A stretch of DNA of 64,000 nucleotides from Sclerodactyla briareus (taxonomy: Eukaryota > Echinodermata > Holothuroidea > Dendrochirotida > Sclerodactylidae), in contig JAODTK010003333.1 in NCBI GenBank assembly GCA_026419785.1, positions 1 to 64,000 of the forward strand. The letters are read 5' to 3'. The position numbers were made by a program, and so were the translations under genes. The notes beneath the pieces are model-generated. The model ran no database searches. It worked only from the letters and a program-made list of their open reading frames with translations, and had not been told where the DNA came from. This document shows positions 24,076-35,219 of this stretch, piece after piece; the stretch's first letter is position 1, and each line of letters opens with the position of its first letter.

Positions 24076-24203
24076 GCTTTCATGATGGCCAAGGATCTCT
24101 ACCCGTATGAGAAATTCAAACACAAGGACGCCAAGGAGCACAAGCGGTATGAGGCATTAATGGCTCTGGGAGATCGAGAACAACGCGACACAGTCATGGT
24201 GAT
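24076..24203 (+). CDS. HDGF/LEDGF-like gene, third PWWP exon
   Basis: Open and undamaged over its whole 128 nt. It encodes AFMMAKDLYPYEKFKHKDAK followed by EHKRYEALMALGDREQRDTV. In HDGF and LEDGF the PWWP domain ends AF-x-x-x-KD-(L/I)-(F/Y)-PY..., followed by a KR-x-x-F-x-E-x-L-x-x-(I/L) helix, so order and spacing fit well. It follows the GTHET end of the previous exon, as in the family. Acceptor TGCCTTAG and donor GTACGT are good. It ends in phase 2, which fits the next exon exactly. With the two preceding exons this completes one PWWP domain over about 3 kb of genome. Confidence 0.85.
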
Positions 24204-26698
24204 GTACGTTTGTAAAAGTCGCCACGGAAGTTTGTCGTATAGCATAGGTCGCCCCGAACAATCAGAATACCCATGTTAGCTGCTGCAACTAGTGTATTGG
24301 GCCTCGAAAAGGAAGCTAGAAGGAAAATAGGAAGATATGAAGGAAAATCACACTAATAGCAACAGAACAGTTATCTTTGTTCAAGGTTAACATGTGGTAT
24401 GTTATAACAGGTGCCATTGAGCTGACGTGACTTTATAGCTGATCAATGATTATGAATGCAGAGTTCATGAATTTCATGAGTTGAAAAATTGAAACTGTCA
24501 TTCATTGCTACCAAGTCCGACAGAACAAGTGTCAACTTTAAACAAGATAATATGAGGAAAACATTCCTCTTAATAACACGAAGCAACATTAAGAGGGACT
24601 TTGGGCATTATTCAATGATGATCTAACCTACTGCTTCAGGAGTTGTGTTGCTATTAATAAATCTAGTCTATCATCTATCTATCTACCTAGACTCTGTCTG
24701 TATGTCCGTCTGTTCATCAGTCAATCCATGGACCATCGTCCATCCATCCATGGACCATTCATCTATCCAATGGGCTGTGGATCTTGGTTTATTGCTCCTG
24801 GGGCAGTGCTTCTTAACCTTGTTAAATTTTCAATTGAAGGTTTTTTGAGGGTCAGTAGAGTCACACAGAATCATGCAAAAAGGTATGCTAGCTCTGGGGG
24901 GCTATTGATTTGACAGCAATGGACGTGTGAACTGTGTTTAATGACTATTGGGAGAAATCTCATAAAGGTAAAAAGGAGTTATTGAAGGGGCATAGTAGGC
25001 CATTGTGTGGAAAAAATTCAGATGTGACTTCTCTACAGAAGTATTAGTTGGATAGCTCAGTCGGTAGAGCTAAGACTTGTGGTCGAATGGTCCGAGATGG
25101 AAACCGAGCCAATTAGCGTTTCCAGTGCGTCCTTGGGCAAGGTGCTGTATCTTCGTAGCCCGGTCCAATCCAGCGTTATTGGGAACCCCTGAGAGGTTAC
25201 TTGTAATCACAAGTGCCGCTGAGTTACGGCAGCCGTGTGATGAAATGTCCCGGGGACATGTTGTGGCCGGCAACCATTGACGGTTGCAGAAGTGTATAGC
25301 ATTTGAGATGTTGCATTATGGTGCGGGACGAAGTTTAGTACCATTGACCAGAGGGTGATGGCCTTCAGTGCTTCAAGACCGTAACATGGTATATGAGAAC
25401 CGGTACATTATTTATTAATATATTATTCGATTTTTTGGAATCTTGTCCATAATATTTATTGGGCAGGGCTTTAGCTCTCGAGTCATTAGGGGTTTGTTAG
25501 CTGGTCAAAAAACAGTGAAATCAAGCCAAAAATGTGTTTGTTTGCGGCCCAGGTAGGCTATAGGCTGTTTTCGATGGAATCTGATGGAACTTGGACACAA
25601 AGTAAATTGATATTTGGGGTGTTCTTGTCACTGAAGGTCAATTGTTCTCTAAGGGAGGGGTCTATAAGGGGCACAATGAGGGTCATGGTGAGGAGGTAGG
25701 AAGGAAAAAGACAAATCTTGTACTCCGACAAAGGAGTCTCAGATTTCCCTGAAACAACGTGGCCTAATGTTGCTTGCAAAGGGTCCCATGATACAAACTA
25801 GTTCTTAAAGCTTAAATTAAGGCAATGATCAAAGAGGTTAGAGCATGAAAAGGACCATCTAACCCATGATCTTTTTTCGAGAATTGAATGAAATTGCCTT
25901 AAGATTCCTTCAGCTCAATCGGGTCAGCAGTAAATAACCGCCTCGGATTCTCTCCACATGGTGAAATTCCCTCAAAAGCTTTTATTCCCTGTATGGTATT
26001 CTATTGTTCAGTAGAAGTTACATTAAAGTGAAGCAAATAACTGCTGGGACTAGTGAGTGTGGGAACATTTTGTTACAGTAAGTGAGGGCAGAGTAACTAA
26101 CCTATCCAATGCCTATCTGCCTCATCAATTCTATCACCGTCAAACAATAGGCACTTTATGATGCACCACCTATTACCCCAGGGTGACAGGTTGAGTCATC
26201 GTTTGTGGGCCAAATCATTTCACTTGTAATTATGACTTTGATGACAATTTCCTTGAATCTCCTCAAAGTAAGTTCAGCCAATTCATCATAGGGAGTAATG
26301 CACTTGCCATGCTTGCTTTCCGAAATACAGTATTCAGATTATGGAGGGGTTAATAGAAAAGGTGGCTTACTTGTGAGAGAGGAGTTAAGGGAGAGTTAAG
26401 TTAGGTTGTTTTATTCTGACCCTGGTGGAATGACAGTCCCCAGAATGACTGTATTGGGAATGGCTGAATTACAGTGAGTATTTACTACATAGAAGAACCT
26501 GATGAAACTCTTCTAAGAAATTGGTACATCTCTCGCTTTGAGATAATTTCTGAGATGGATCTCACCAAGGAACTCTGATGTATTTTTGTTGTTGTTTTCG
26601 AGAGTGTCCTGAATGAGATTCTCAATCACTTGTTTTGACTACAAGACACTACATACACATGTGTCGATTGTGGCAATAACATCCCTATCTGTTTACAG
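24204..26698 (+). other. Intron 3 of the HDGF/LEDGF-like gene
   Basis: Contains (ATCT)n/(CCAT)n simple sequence at about 24665-24775 and a tRNA-type SINE at 25045-25330. The rest shows no exon. It ends in the acceptor CTGTTTACAG. Confidence 0.6.
25045..25330 (+). mobile_element. tRNA-derived SINE
   Basis: TAGCTCAGTCGGTAGAG (25053-25069) is a near-perfect Pol III A box. GGTCGAATGG about 12 nt further on resembles a B box. A region with TCCTTGGGCAAGGTGCT follows, a core motif shared by several animal SINE families. The tail is diverged. Open frames on both strands over it are incidental. SINE identity is well supported, the exact family is not. Confidence 0.75.
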
Positions 26699-26780
26699 CA
26701 GCAGACAAACAACGAAGAGACATCTCCAAGAAGCGGAGAAAGAAGAAGAAGAGGAGGAGGAGGAGGATGAAGAACCAGAG
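26699..26780 (+). CDS. HDGF/LEDGF-like gene, acidic exon 4
   Basis: After the acceptor TTTACAG the frame carried from the previous exon continues perfectly (phase 2 plus one base), reading SRQTTKRHLQEAEK and then eight Glu and DEEPE. The GTGTGA donor follows at 26781. An acidic stretch soon after the PWWP domain is typical of HDGF-family proteins. The intact phase across a 2.5-kb intron supports both exons. The two other frames are Arg- or Gly-rich and do not connect. Confidence 0.75.
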
Positions 26781-28025
26781 GTGTGAGAAAGGCCTGGAGA
26801 ATGCGCTTCTACTGGATCAACATCGAGGCCCCCACCCATGCCTGATCAGGCAATTTATGGATCTCATCGGTACACGAAGGGCAGATGAGATTTGTGTCAG
26901 TCTTACCATTTCACCTATATCTACTGTTGATGGTTGCATAGAACAGTGCATGGTAATGATAGGGCTGCCTTCTCGTTTTTTCCGCCTCTTTCTTCACATG
27001 ACGGTTGGTGTGTATCACTATAAAAACCCACTTTCATGCCAAATTCCCCCTAATAGCCTGTTGGGCACATTACATACTCCTTGCAGAATTGCACGAGTTT
27101 ATCACTGCATTGCACAATTATAACATCCGATAAAATTTGTTGTACGAAAGAGTTGAAATATGTCAACTTGACGTCCCCGATAAAATGTATCGTATCGTTT
27201 TCACATAAGCATAGGTTTAACTAGACCAGGGTTTCCCTTGGCTATGGCAGAACTGGAAAAGTCATGGAATAGCGAGGAATATTAATGAGGAGCGTTCACT
27301 TTCGCAAGTTGGGCCAGCGTCATCATCTCTACTTTGAGTTACCCCATTTTTCGAAGATGACCAGTAGCTGCAATGTGAGGGGGGGTGGGGGTGGGTTGAT
27401 GGGGGAGGGGGGGGGGGGAATATCACTAATAGTGGATGCCAATTAATCATCTTTCTCTTTTCCAAGGTCTCTAGTTCTGTATCTTCTTGCACCCCACCAC
27501 TGTATGTTCCCAAACAACTATTCGAACCCATTTACTTCGGGTTTCAAGGTGTGTAATTTATTTTGAGTTCAGCTTATTTATATATATTCTTCACACTGCC
27601 CCAGTGATATAAGTAACATTGGTTGGATCTTTCACTTGAAAAACAAAAAAAAAAAAAGGGCTCGGGGGGCTTGGCGAGCTGGAATAATTGGAGTGGGATG
27701 GGAGAAAAACATGAGAAGCAGTATAATGGGTAGTAGGTCCGAGTCAATGTTCAATATTGAGCCAGTCGCTTCTCTGTATGTTGATTACACTCCCTCACAT
27801 TGTTACCATAGAGTGCTTAGAGTACTAGTGGGGGAGGGGGATGCAGTTGCCCTAGTCCGCTCCTTTGCTGGGCCTTGCATTGGTTCAATCCTCACCTAGG
27901 TTACTGCATGATTCAAGGAATGTGGGTATCATGTATTGTCCACAAATGCTTTTTTTTTTTGGCATTCTAGAAATGATTTTCAGGTCGTTACCTGTTGCTC
28001 CTAACCACTATTTTTTCTTCTTCAG
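26781..28025 (+). other. Intron 4 of the HDGF/LEDGF-like gene
   Basis: Holds G-rich microsatellite-like sequence at 27376-27420 and a poly-A run at about 27642-27657. No exon was seen. Confidence 0.55.
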
Positions 28026-28072
28026 GAACCTGGCACGTCCTAGAGAGAAAAGAAGGCAAGGAATCCCGAAAG
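28026..28072 (+). CDS. HDGF/LEDGF-like gene, probable small basic exon 5
   Basis: Acceptor CTTCTTCAG and donor GTAAGA bound 47 nt. Phase 0 from the previous exon gives EPGTS, then a stop. If one base is missing near TCCTAGAG, the rest reads ERKEGKESRK and leaves in phase 0. The Glu/Lys/Ser composition suits the linker of this protein family. Because the exon is short and needs a correction, it is less certain than the PWWP exons. Confidence 0.5.
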
Positions 28073-28079
28073 GTAAGAC

Positions 28080-28485
28080 ATTTAAAGTTGAGGGAGGTCT
28101 GGGTGCTCCAATTTGTTACCACTCTGGGTGAGTCTGGGACTGGTTTTACGAGAGGTGTAGGTTGACTCTGGTGTGTATAAACCTAGCTCAGGTGAGATCG
28201 GGGGCCCAGCTGTATAACTCCTAGTGTGTTTTAGACCTCTAATAGGTTAGGGGGGAGAGGGGTGGTTCAGTCCTGTTATAACTCGGAGTGTTGTCTCGAA
28301 CCTAAAGTTATTAGGGGAGACTAAGGTGGCCAGTCTGGTACAACTCTGTTGTCTTTCGTACCAAGGTTAGGAGAGGTCTGGGTGGTCCAGTTTGTTATAA
28401 GTCTAGTGTGTCTTAGGCCTATAAGGTTAGGGAGATATGGGTGGTTCAGTCTGTTATAACTCTAGTGTGTCTCAAAACTCTAAGG
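28080..28485 (+). repeat. About 60-bp minisatellite, first block
   Basis: Imperfect copies of a unit that reads roughly AAGGTTAGGGGAGA, then TCTGGGTGGTCCAGTCTG, then TTATAACTCTAGTGTG, then TCTTAAGCCTCT. The array lies in the intron just after the small exon at 28.03 kb and resumes at 29.28 kb. Confidence 0.85.
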
Positions 28486-28486
28486 T

Positions 28487-29281
28487 AGTGGCAAGAATTT
28501 TCCGCATCGTGGCAAAATCCGAGGAAATCGCAGAAATTATTCTGGTATATGTTGAGTCCCCTTAAAGCGGAAAGCATTGTTCTGCTTGAAAAAAAAAAAC
28601 CTTCAAATTATTTTAGCGATTTAATTCCTGAAAAATGCACAAATATCATGATAAATTCAAAAATGGCAATCACGCGAGCCACATCGTTGCTGCTGTAATC
28701 CTACCACTCCATTAATTCCATGGTAAAATTCAACGAAAACATCGTTTTCATTTTCTTCCGAATCTCGAAAAGCTACGCACGTTGTGATATACAGTGCCTA
28801 AGTGCAAGCCACTAGCATCGGCAACCGGCCATGTACTGTAGTAGGCTACGTCAACTCGTAACACTGGGGGATTTGCATTATTGACATTACGAATTTGCAT
28901 CGATCAACGAAAACTGGGCCGAAAATTTGTGCGCATGCACAGATAAATGCTGCCATGAGATCCAGAAGAACATTCTATTGTTAAGTGTTACATGTTATCA
29001 GTTTGATTATTACTGTCAATTTATAACTACCTAAATACATCATGGTATTGCAACGGGCAGAGTGGCATCAATGTAGATTCTTCCCGAAGGAAACGAACAC
29101 TTGCGAAAGGCACAGTCTACTGTAGGCACATTGTGCATCAGGAATTTAGCTCAACGTCAGTGTATGGCCATACGCTCAAAACAAGACATTTTAAAAAGCG
29201 GAATAGAGCGGAATTGGTCCTAAAAGCAGAAAAAAAGCAGAATTGACTTTTAAAAAGCAAGAAAAGAAACTTCTTGACACT
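28487..29281. mobile_element. 795-bp TIR element inserted in the minisatellite
   Basis: The left end AGTGGCAAGAATTTTC (28487-28502) and the right end GAAACTTCTTGACACT (29266-29281) are inverted copies with 14 of 16 matches. The minisatellite is interrupted inside its CTCTAAGGTTAGG motif and resumes with CTATAAGGTTAGG, as expected if a target duplication was made. Ends of this type and an 8-bp duplication would fit a hAT-like non-autonomous element. No transposase frame is present. The target duplication cannot be proven because the site is itself repetitive. Confidence 0.6.
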
Positions 29282-30400
29282 CTATAAGGTTAGGAGGAAT
29301 TCTGGGTTGGGCCCAGTCTGTTTATAACTTTGTGTGCCTCCAAGCCTACTAAGGTTAGGGGAGAGTCTGGTGGTCAGTCGGTTAAAACCTCTGGTGTGAC
29401 TCAAGCCTCAAGGTTAGGGGAGATTGGGTGGGCCCCAGTCTGTTAAAAAACTCTGGTGTGGCATCAATCCAAGGTTGGGGGCAGCCTGGGTGGTTGGTGA
29501 GTTGTATACTCTGGTGGTCTCAAGGCCCTCTAAGGTTAGGGGAGAGATTCGGGTGCGCATCTGTTGAACCTCTGGTGTGCCTCGGCCTCTAAGGTTAGGA
29601 CAGCTGGGTTGGCCCAGTATGTTTATAAATGAGTGGGCCTCAAGCATCTAAGGTTAGGGGAGATCTGGGTGGCCCAGTCTGTTTAAAAAACTATGGTGTG
29701 CCTCAATCCAAGGGGGGGCAGCCGGGTGGTGCAGTCTGTTATAACTATGGTGTGGTCTCAAGCCTATAAGGTTAGGGAAGATTGGGGAGTGGCGCAGTCG
29801 TTGAAACTCTGTGTGCCTCGAGCCTCATAAGGTTATAGGGACAGCCGGGTGGACAGTCTGTTATAACTGTGGGTGCATCAAGACTCTAGGAGGGAATCTG
29901 GGTGGCCCAGTCATTGAAAATCTGTGTGTGGCCTCAAGCTCTAGGTCGGGCAGCGGGGTGGCCCAGTCTGTTGAAACTCTGGTTACCTCAAGCCTTAAAG
30001 GTTAGGGGCTGCCTGTGTGGACCCAGTCAGTATAACTCTGTGGTGTCTTAAACCCAAGGTTAGGAGAAGTCTGGGTGGACCAGTTGGTGTAAAATCTAGC
30101 GGTCTTAGGCCGTAAGGCTAGGAGGTCTGGGTGGCTCAGTCCGATGTAACTCTGGTGTGTCTTAAACCTAAGGTTAGGGGCAGCATGGGTGGGGCACAGT
30201 TGTTATCATCGAGTGTGTATCTAAGCCTCTAAAGCTAGGGGGACTGGGTGGCCCAGTTGTTATAGCATAAGGTATGGGGCAGCCTGGGTGGCCCAGTCTG
30301 TTATAACTCTGGTGTGTCGTAGGCCTCTAAGACTAGGGAAGGGGTGTCTGATATAACTCTGATGTGTCTGAAACCTAAGGTTAAGTGAGGGTTTGCTTAC
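29282..30400 (+). repeat. About 60-bp minisatellite, second block
   Basis: Continuation of the array before the insertion, with roughly 18 imperfect units built on AAGGTTAGGGGAGA, GGGTGGCCCAGTCTG and ACTCTGGTGTG. Single-base gains and losses are very frequent between units. Confidence 0.85.
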
Positions 30401-30712
30401 TCCCATTATATTTGACTCTTTCTTAGTGATTCATTCTGGGATCATCACAAGCTAAACAGACATACATACATACATACACGAGGCTCTTGATGGTGAAGTC
30501 GAATAGTGTGTGTGTATAGGCGAAGGTGCAATCTGGGTTAGGACATGAGTTCACTCACCCTCCAAATTTATTCTAATTCCAGAAAATTCATTCAATTATG
30601 TAGTGTGTGTGTATAGTGAAACTTCGTTAACTGATAACTGCCAGACCCTGGATGGAGACGCTCAGATCGGCATGTTGGTTCCGTATTACAAAGGGTTACA
30701 AAAATCTGTTAG

Positions 30713-30763
30713 ATCAAATATCAGAACCTGAAGATGATGAATCATCATCTTGGACTGAATCAG
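30713..30763 (+). CDS. HDGF/LEDGF-like gene, probable acidic exon 6
   Basis: Between ATCTGTTAG and the donor GTGAGA, one frame reads QISEPEDDESSSWTES, an acidic Ser-rich stretch typical of HDGF/LEDGF linkers. It leaves in phase 1 and joins in frame to the next candidate exon (EDENKSVVM). It does not join in frame to the exon at 28.03 kb as read, so a base may be missing or another exon may lie between. Confidence 0.45.
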
Positions 30764-31030
30764 GTGAGATTTGATGTTACTGTAAGCTATTGTTTTCAGC
30801 TCAAACCAGCCTGTCTTTCTATTGATGTCATTTAGAGGTGGCCAATTTCCAGATAGTTAGAGATTACATTTGCCAATTCAATTTAAACAAGTAATTCATG
30901 GATTGCTGAGAGTAGGGCAATCCAGAATTTCTTACTTGTTATTCCTATCAGTTAGAAACTTGATATGGGTACATGATCAAGATGAATATCGTGGTGATAG
31001 ATTTTGTTTTCCCCCCTCATTTCCTGACAG
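30764..31030 (+). other. Intron between exons 6 and 7
   Basis: Short intron with no recognised content. It ends in the acceptor CCCCTCATTTCCTGACAG. Confidence 0.5.
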
Positions 31031-31124
31031 AAGACGAGAACAAAAGCGTTGTAATGAAGGCATGAGTGGGATGAAGACTATGCGACATATCTACCCCTTG
31101 AGTACGATGAGGGGTGATGAGGTT
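31031..31124 (+). CDS. HDGF/LEDGF-like gene, possible exon 7 with frame break
   Basis: After CCTGACAG the frame carried from the previous acidic exon reads EDENKSVVMK, then a stop. A one-base shift near AATGAAGG gives HEWDEDYATYLPLEYDEG, ending at a GT at 31114. A third frame, RREQKRCNEGMSG..., stays open to a better donor (GTAAGT at 31125). Which frame is real cannot be settled by eye. The phase agreement favours the acidic reading. Confidence 0.35.
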
Positions 31125-33960
31125 GTAAGTAATAAATTGAGTCGCTGTCTGTGAAACATGCCAACTGATGGCATATCATGCAGGACATTATCGAAAAATT
31201 AAATTTTAGAAGCTAGAATGAGTTCCGGTTGTCACAGGTAGGGGTGTTCCATGACGAGAAATGGTTGTTGAACCGTGGTGGGGCGGCTGGGCGTCCTTAA
31301 CAACCTTCAGTCAAGGTGGGTTGGAAGCACAATGTGTCTTTTCAGACATTTACATCATGTATCTCGATGTCGTAGTCAGAAACAATTCTAATAGTTTGCC
31401 TATACTCTTTAAACAAGTGGGGTCAATCAGAATAATAATAATTAATTAATGTATAATAATAAATAAAATGTCACTTAATATAGTGCAGACAGGAAAAGCC
31501 CCAAGAGCCTTTAAGTGCTTTACCAAAGTGAACATATGGAAATATGAAAGTTGGGTGGTCCAAACAGGGTATCAAGCCAAGCATACATGAAGATTGCAAA
31601 TGAAATGATTTAAATCATTATACATGATTCATAAATACCGTATGGTTTCCTGCAAATCTGATCGGCCGAAGAGTTGAATCAAGAACAGTATCGATTCGAA
31701 TCGAGGGTAGAGTGCTTTGCATATTTTGTGTCTGAGCGAGAAGTCATAATTATCTGGAATTGATTGGGACAGCTGGTGACGCAAGCCAATAGTAACTGTA
31801 AATTACGAGTACCAGGCCAGCTCACAAAGTGAACCTATTAAGCCTTGTTTGATAGGTGCTATGGTGACACATTGTATGGTCATGAAATCATTGTTGCATA
31901 GTAGTACAGTCTCCATAGCGCAGCACGCAAAATGACCACTGTACTGCTAGGAGTACTACACATGTGTGTACGTTTCGTACAGTGCCCGCACACAACCCAG
32001 CTATCTGGCTCACAAATACAATGATAGAGGAGGTTATATTCTCTAATTTTTAGGTCTAAAACATGAATACTACGCAGCTAACTCTAAAAACTAATTACTC
32101 CCAGATAATGGAACAATAGGTACACGGCATGCCAAATTCTCTCAAACTGTATCAAGTGGCCTTCAAAATAAAACTGATGTTTGCCGGGTCAACGACTTGG
32201 CATAGGCGATACCGTTGCTATCAAACGTTACAAAAAGATAGGCTACACAACTTGTCGGTTTTGTGATGAGTTAATGTTAGAAAATCAGAAAAATACATCA
32301 CCTTTATCCGGTTACCTGTTACTGTCTTGGATATCCAACTGAGGATTGTTATTGCATTTCAGTGTTCACATGTTCGATGTCCTCTAAATTGTGTACATAG
32401 TTCAGTTCTAAGTTCAAGCGCAAGCATAAACAGTGTAGAAAAACTTCATACCGTGGATTACGCTGGTGTGTGTGAATATGAAACTATATTGTCTTATGGT
32501 ATCTTGACTATGTTAAAAATTAGGGATTCGCTCATTATGAGGTCACTGTCCTGATTAGGAGAATGTTTATATGAACAACAATGTTTTTTTTTATTGCATT
32601 TAAGATCTCTGAAGATGTCTATGGTAGAGGCGAAGCTCTCGCCTTCAAGACTGGGGTTTTAAGCCTACACGATGACGTCATCATTGGTCTAAAATGCAAC
32701 AAACGCCCTCGGAACCCTCATATTTATTACCTAAAGAGTGATGCCACCCGGCTCTCATTTATCCTTTGAATATACTTTGTCTTGATGATCAAGATTTCTC
32801 ATCACAGATGTAGGGAGAGTTCCACAAATATTGTAGATCTGGGGGCTGCAATGCTCACACAATCTAATACTTGATACTTGTGAGTGATATCAACAATGAA
32901 AATTAAAGGGAAACCCTTACCACCTCAGATTGACCTGGAAAAAATTGTTGCCTACCACCATGCAGGGTTATAATTGATCCTGTCAATCAAGCTCAAAACT
33001 AGACTACTGTGTAACTGGGTGTGTGAAATAATTTGTGTTTTTTAATTTACGATAAGCAATACGTTTGTCTGTTGATAATGTGTTTTATTTCCTAGCCATC
33101 GCCCCTATTTTTTTTGGCAAGCGTCAGATGTAGGCTTCGGACAGTGTGAATGTTCGAAGCCCTCATCATCTGATGTAGACCCTTTTTTTCAGGTTAGTCT
33201 TCTGTCCTGGTGAACATAAATCTTAAATAAATCATAAAATAATCATAAATACTCTGACAAGTAATTAGGTTTATTCAGAGGAATATGAGAGGGGTAATTG
33301 AGTCTAATATGAATAAGCTTAGGTTAAGTATAACAAAATTGCATGGAAACTTGAGATTTGGTTATCTCAAATCATATTGAATCTTCTCAATATGTCAGTT
33401 AAATTCATCTCAATAGCACCTATAACGTCTAAATTCACCAGGAATCATCTCAAATATCCCAAATAACTTGGCCTAAAACCTCCCAATAGGACAAATAGTG
33501 AAAATAGGATGAGCACCCAAATCCTTAATAGGAGCTAGTGGTTAAAGAATTTCTCAGATGAGAACTTGTGCTCAGTGCACTTATAGTAACGTGCAGGATC
33601 AAACAATCGACATAGCGCATGCAGTAATGTGCATGGTGTAACCAATCGATGAGGTGCGTGCATAGGGAACGTTTAACAATTCTATTCAATTACAGATGGG
33701 GTGTAGTGTAATGATTGATCGTATTGCCCAACTGTTGTTCAATAAATGTCTCTGAGGTATTGCACCATGATGAATAAGTCTGGTGTCAATGGGGGGGATT
33801 TCTTTGTAAATTATTTTGAATGAGATAGCGAGCTGGATATACTCATGCCAAGGTGGGACAATCCTGTGATATGGGACACACTGCATACAGGTGATTCTGT
33901 GGAGAAAAACATCCACCAGTATATCAGGTCGTATACTCTTGTGTGTTTTTCTTCTGCGGT
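31125..33960 (+). other. Intron region of the HDGF/LEDGF-like gene
   Basis: Mostly featureless AT-rich sequence. A 62-codon open frame at 32581-32769 (KISEDVYGRGEALAFKTG...) follows a TTTAAG but has no donor I trust and is not recognised. A hairpin lies at 33123-33177, listed separately. Confidence 0.45.
33123..33177. other. Imperfect hairpin, miRNA-precursor-like length
   Basis: TCAGATG then GGCTTCG on the left pair with CGAAGCC then CATCTGA on the right, with a small bulge on one side and a loop of roughly a dozen nt. The total of about 55 nt is within the range of small hairpin RNAs. There is no evidence of expression. Confidence 0.35.
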
Positions 33961-34243
33961 TTCGGATTTCACGTCTGGGTCTAAGAAGCCCAAGAAGCCG
34001 AAAAGCGAGACGTCGGAGGAGGAAGTTGACAACATGTGGAAGGGCCCAAGAAGAAGAAGCGTAAGACGAAGGAGAAGAAAAAGAGGAAAAAGAGCGAAGA
34101 AAGGCGGAGGGCACTTCTGATGAAGAAGTTGAGCCTAAGAAGAGAGGAAGGCCAAAGAAGACCCAGGACAGCTCTCAGGACGAGGAGGATGACGCCACGA
34201 AGAAACGTGGCGGCCTCGCAAGAAGGAAACTCAAGAGAGCAAG
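33961..34243 (+). CDS. HDGF/LEDGF-like gene, AT-hook exon 8
   Basis: The sequence reads GSKKPKKPKSETSEEEVDN, then in a shifted frame PKKKKRKTKEKKKRKK, then in a third register GTSDEEVEPKKRGRPKKTQ, followed by DSSQDEEDDATKKR. The KRGRPKK core is a canonical AT-hook, which binds the AT-rich minor groove. The donor is GTAAGG at 34244. LEDGF carries the same combination of lysine-rich nuclear-localisation sequence and AT-hooks after its PWWP domain. At least two one-base shifts are needed, near 34035 and 34090-34105. The acceptor is not certain. A 142-codon frame on the opposite strand is only the antisense of this Lys/Glu-rich stretch. Confidence 0.7.
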
Positions 34244-35219
34244 GTAAGGTGTTGCTCTAACTGCCATGCTCATGTTGAAGATAGCGGAGGAATCATAAGG
34301 GGGGCCCCTGTGTGTTATCATCTTGATGTGAAGATGACATTTACCATCTTACATAAATAGTTTGTTGGGTTCAGAAGCTTGATAGATGGGGCTTCAGTTG
34401 GTTCCGGCGGAAGTGGAAGTAAATTTGATGTCACATGTGATTCTATATTACAAATGTTGCTGAAGTTTAATGAAACTGAGAAGAGGTATATAGACTACAC
34501 TTAGTCCCAACAAAGTCCCAGTGCAAGTTCGTGTTGTTTATGGGTTTTTTCATACTCAGTCAAATGTGGACAGAACCAAATGTGGTCCTTGAGGAATTGA
34601 AGAGCTTTTTGGTATCAATTGAGACTGTTATATAGTGTCTTGCATGATGTTCAGGAAGAAGACAGACGATAACCTGTGGTGTGTATACATGCATGTGCAG
34701 TTGGTTGTCATGCAGTGGCCATGAACAGAATTCCTCTGAAAATTTGTATGTTGTATCAGGGTTGGATAAACAGGATATGATTAGCGTAAAGTCTCTAATT
34801 AGGTAATGTAATTAGCCTGTTCTTTACATTCTATTGTTTCAGTCATTACATTAGCGAGATCACAGACGAACCCTAGAAGCTATGGTGATGTGGTGTGGCA
34901 TGTAGGTACGGTGTATGTAGATGGAACCTGGTTCGATTTCCACTCGGAAATTTGCTGAACAAGTAGTCTAATTTGCAGATGTTAAAGTTTGTCCGTATGT
35001 TCACAATACTTGGTCTACCTTCAATCTTGGGTAAATACAAGAATGTTGGAGGTGGTCAATGTGTCTAATTTGCATGGCTGCTGCAAATTTTCAAATTTAG
35101 TGCATTTTCCCTCATGAAACATGGTTGATGTGGTTCAAATTCAATCCCAAGGTATCAAATTCACGGGAGAGATCGTTGAAGTAAATAATATAATAATTAG
35201 TCCATACAGAGTGGTCAGG
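34244..35219 (+). other. Intron, no feature recognised
   Basis: Unremarkable AT-rich sequence with no exon-like segment or clear repeat structure. Confidence 0.5.

Noticed and set aside
25053-25130. Possible tRNA gene
   Set aside because: A-box-like and B-box-like motifs are present, but no cloverleaf or anticodon stem can be drawn, and a SINE body follows.
26781-27123. 118-codon frame starting at 26767
   Set aside because: It begins inside the acidic exon in another register and runs through the intron. The true frame is the Glu-rich one.
28080-30400. Regular ~60-bp units considered as a CRISPR-like array or coding repeat
   Set aside because: No spacers, no stable reading frame, and unit length varies by single bases. 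It is a minisatellite.
33686-34114. 142-codon minus-strand frame
   Set aside because: Antisense of the lysine-rich AT-hook exon on the plus strand.
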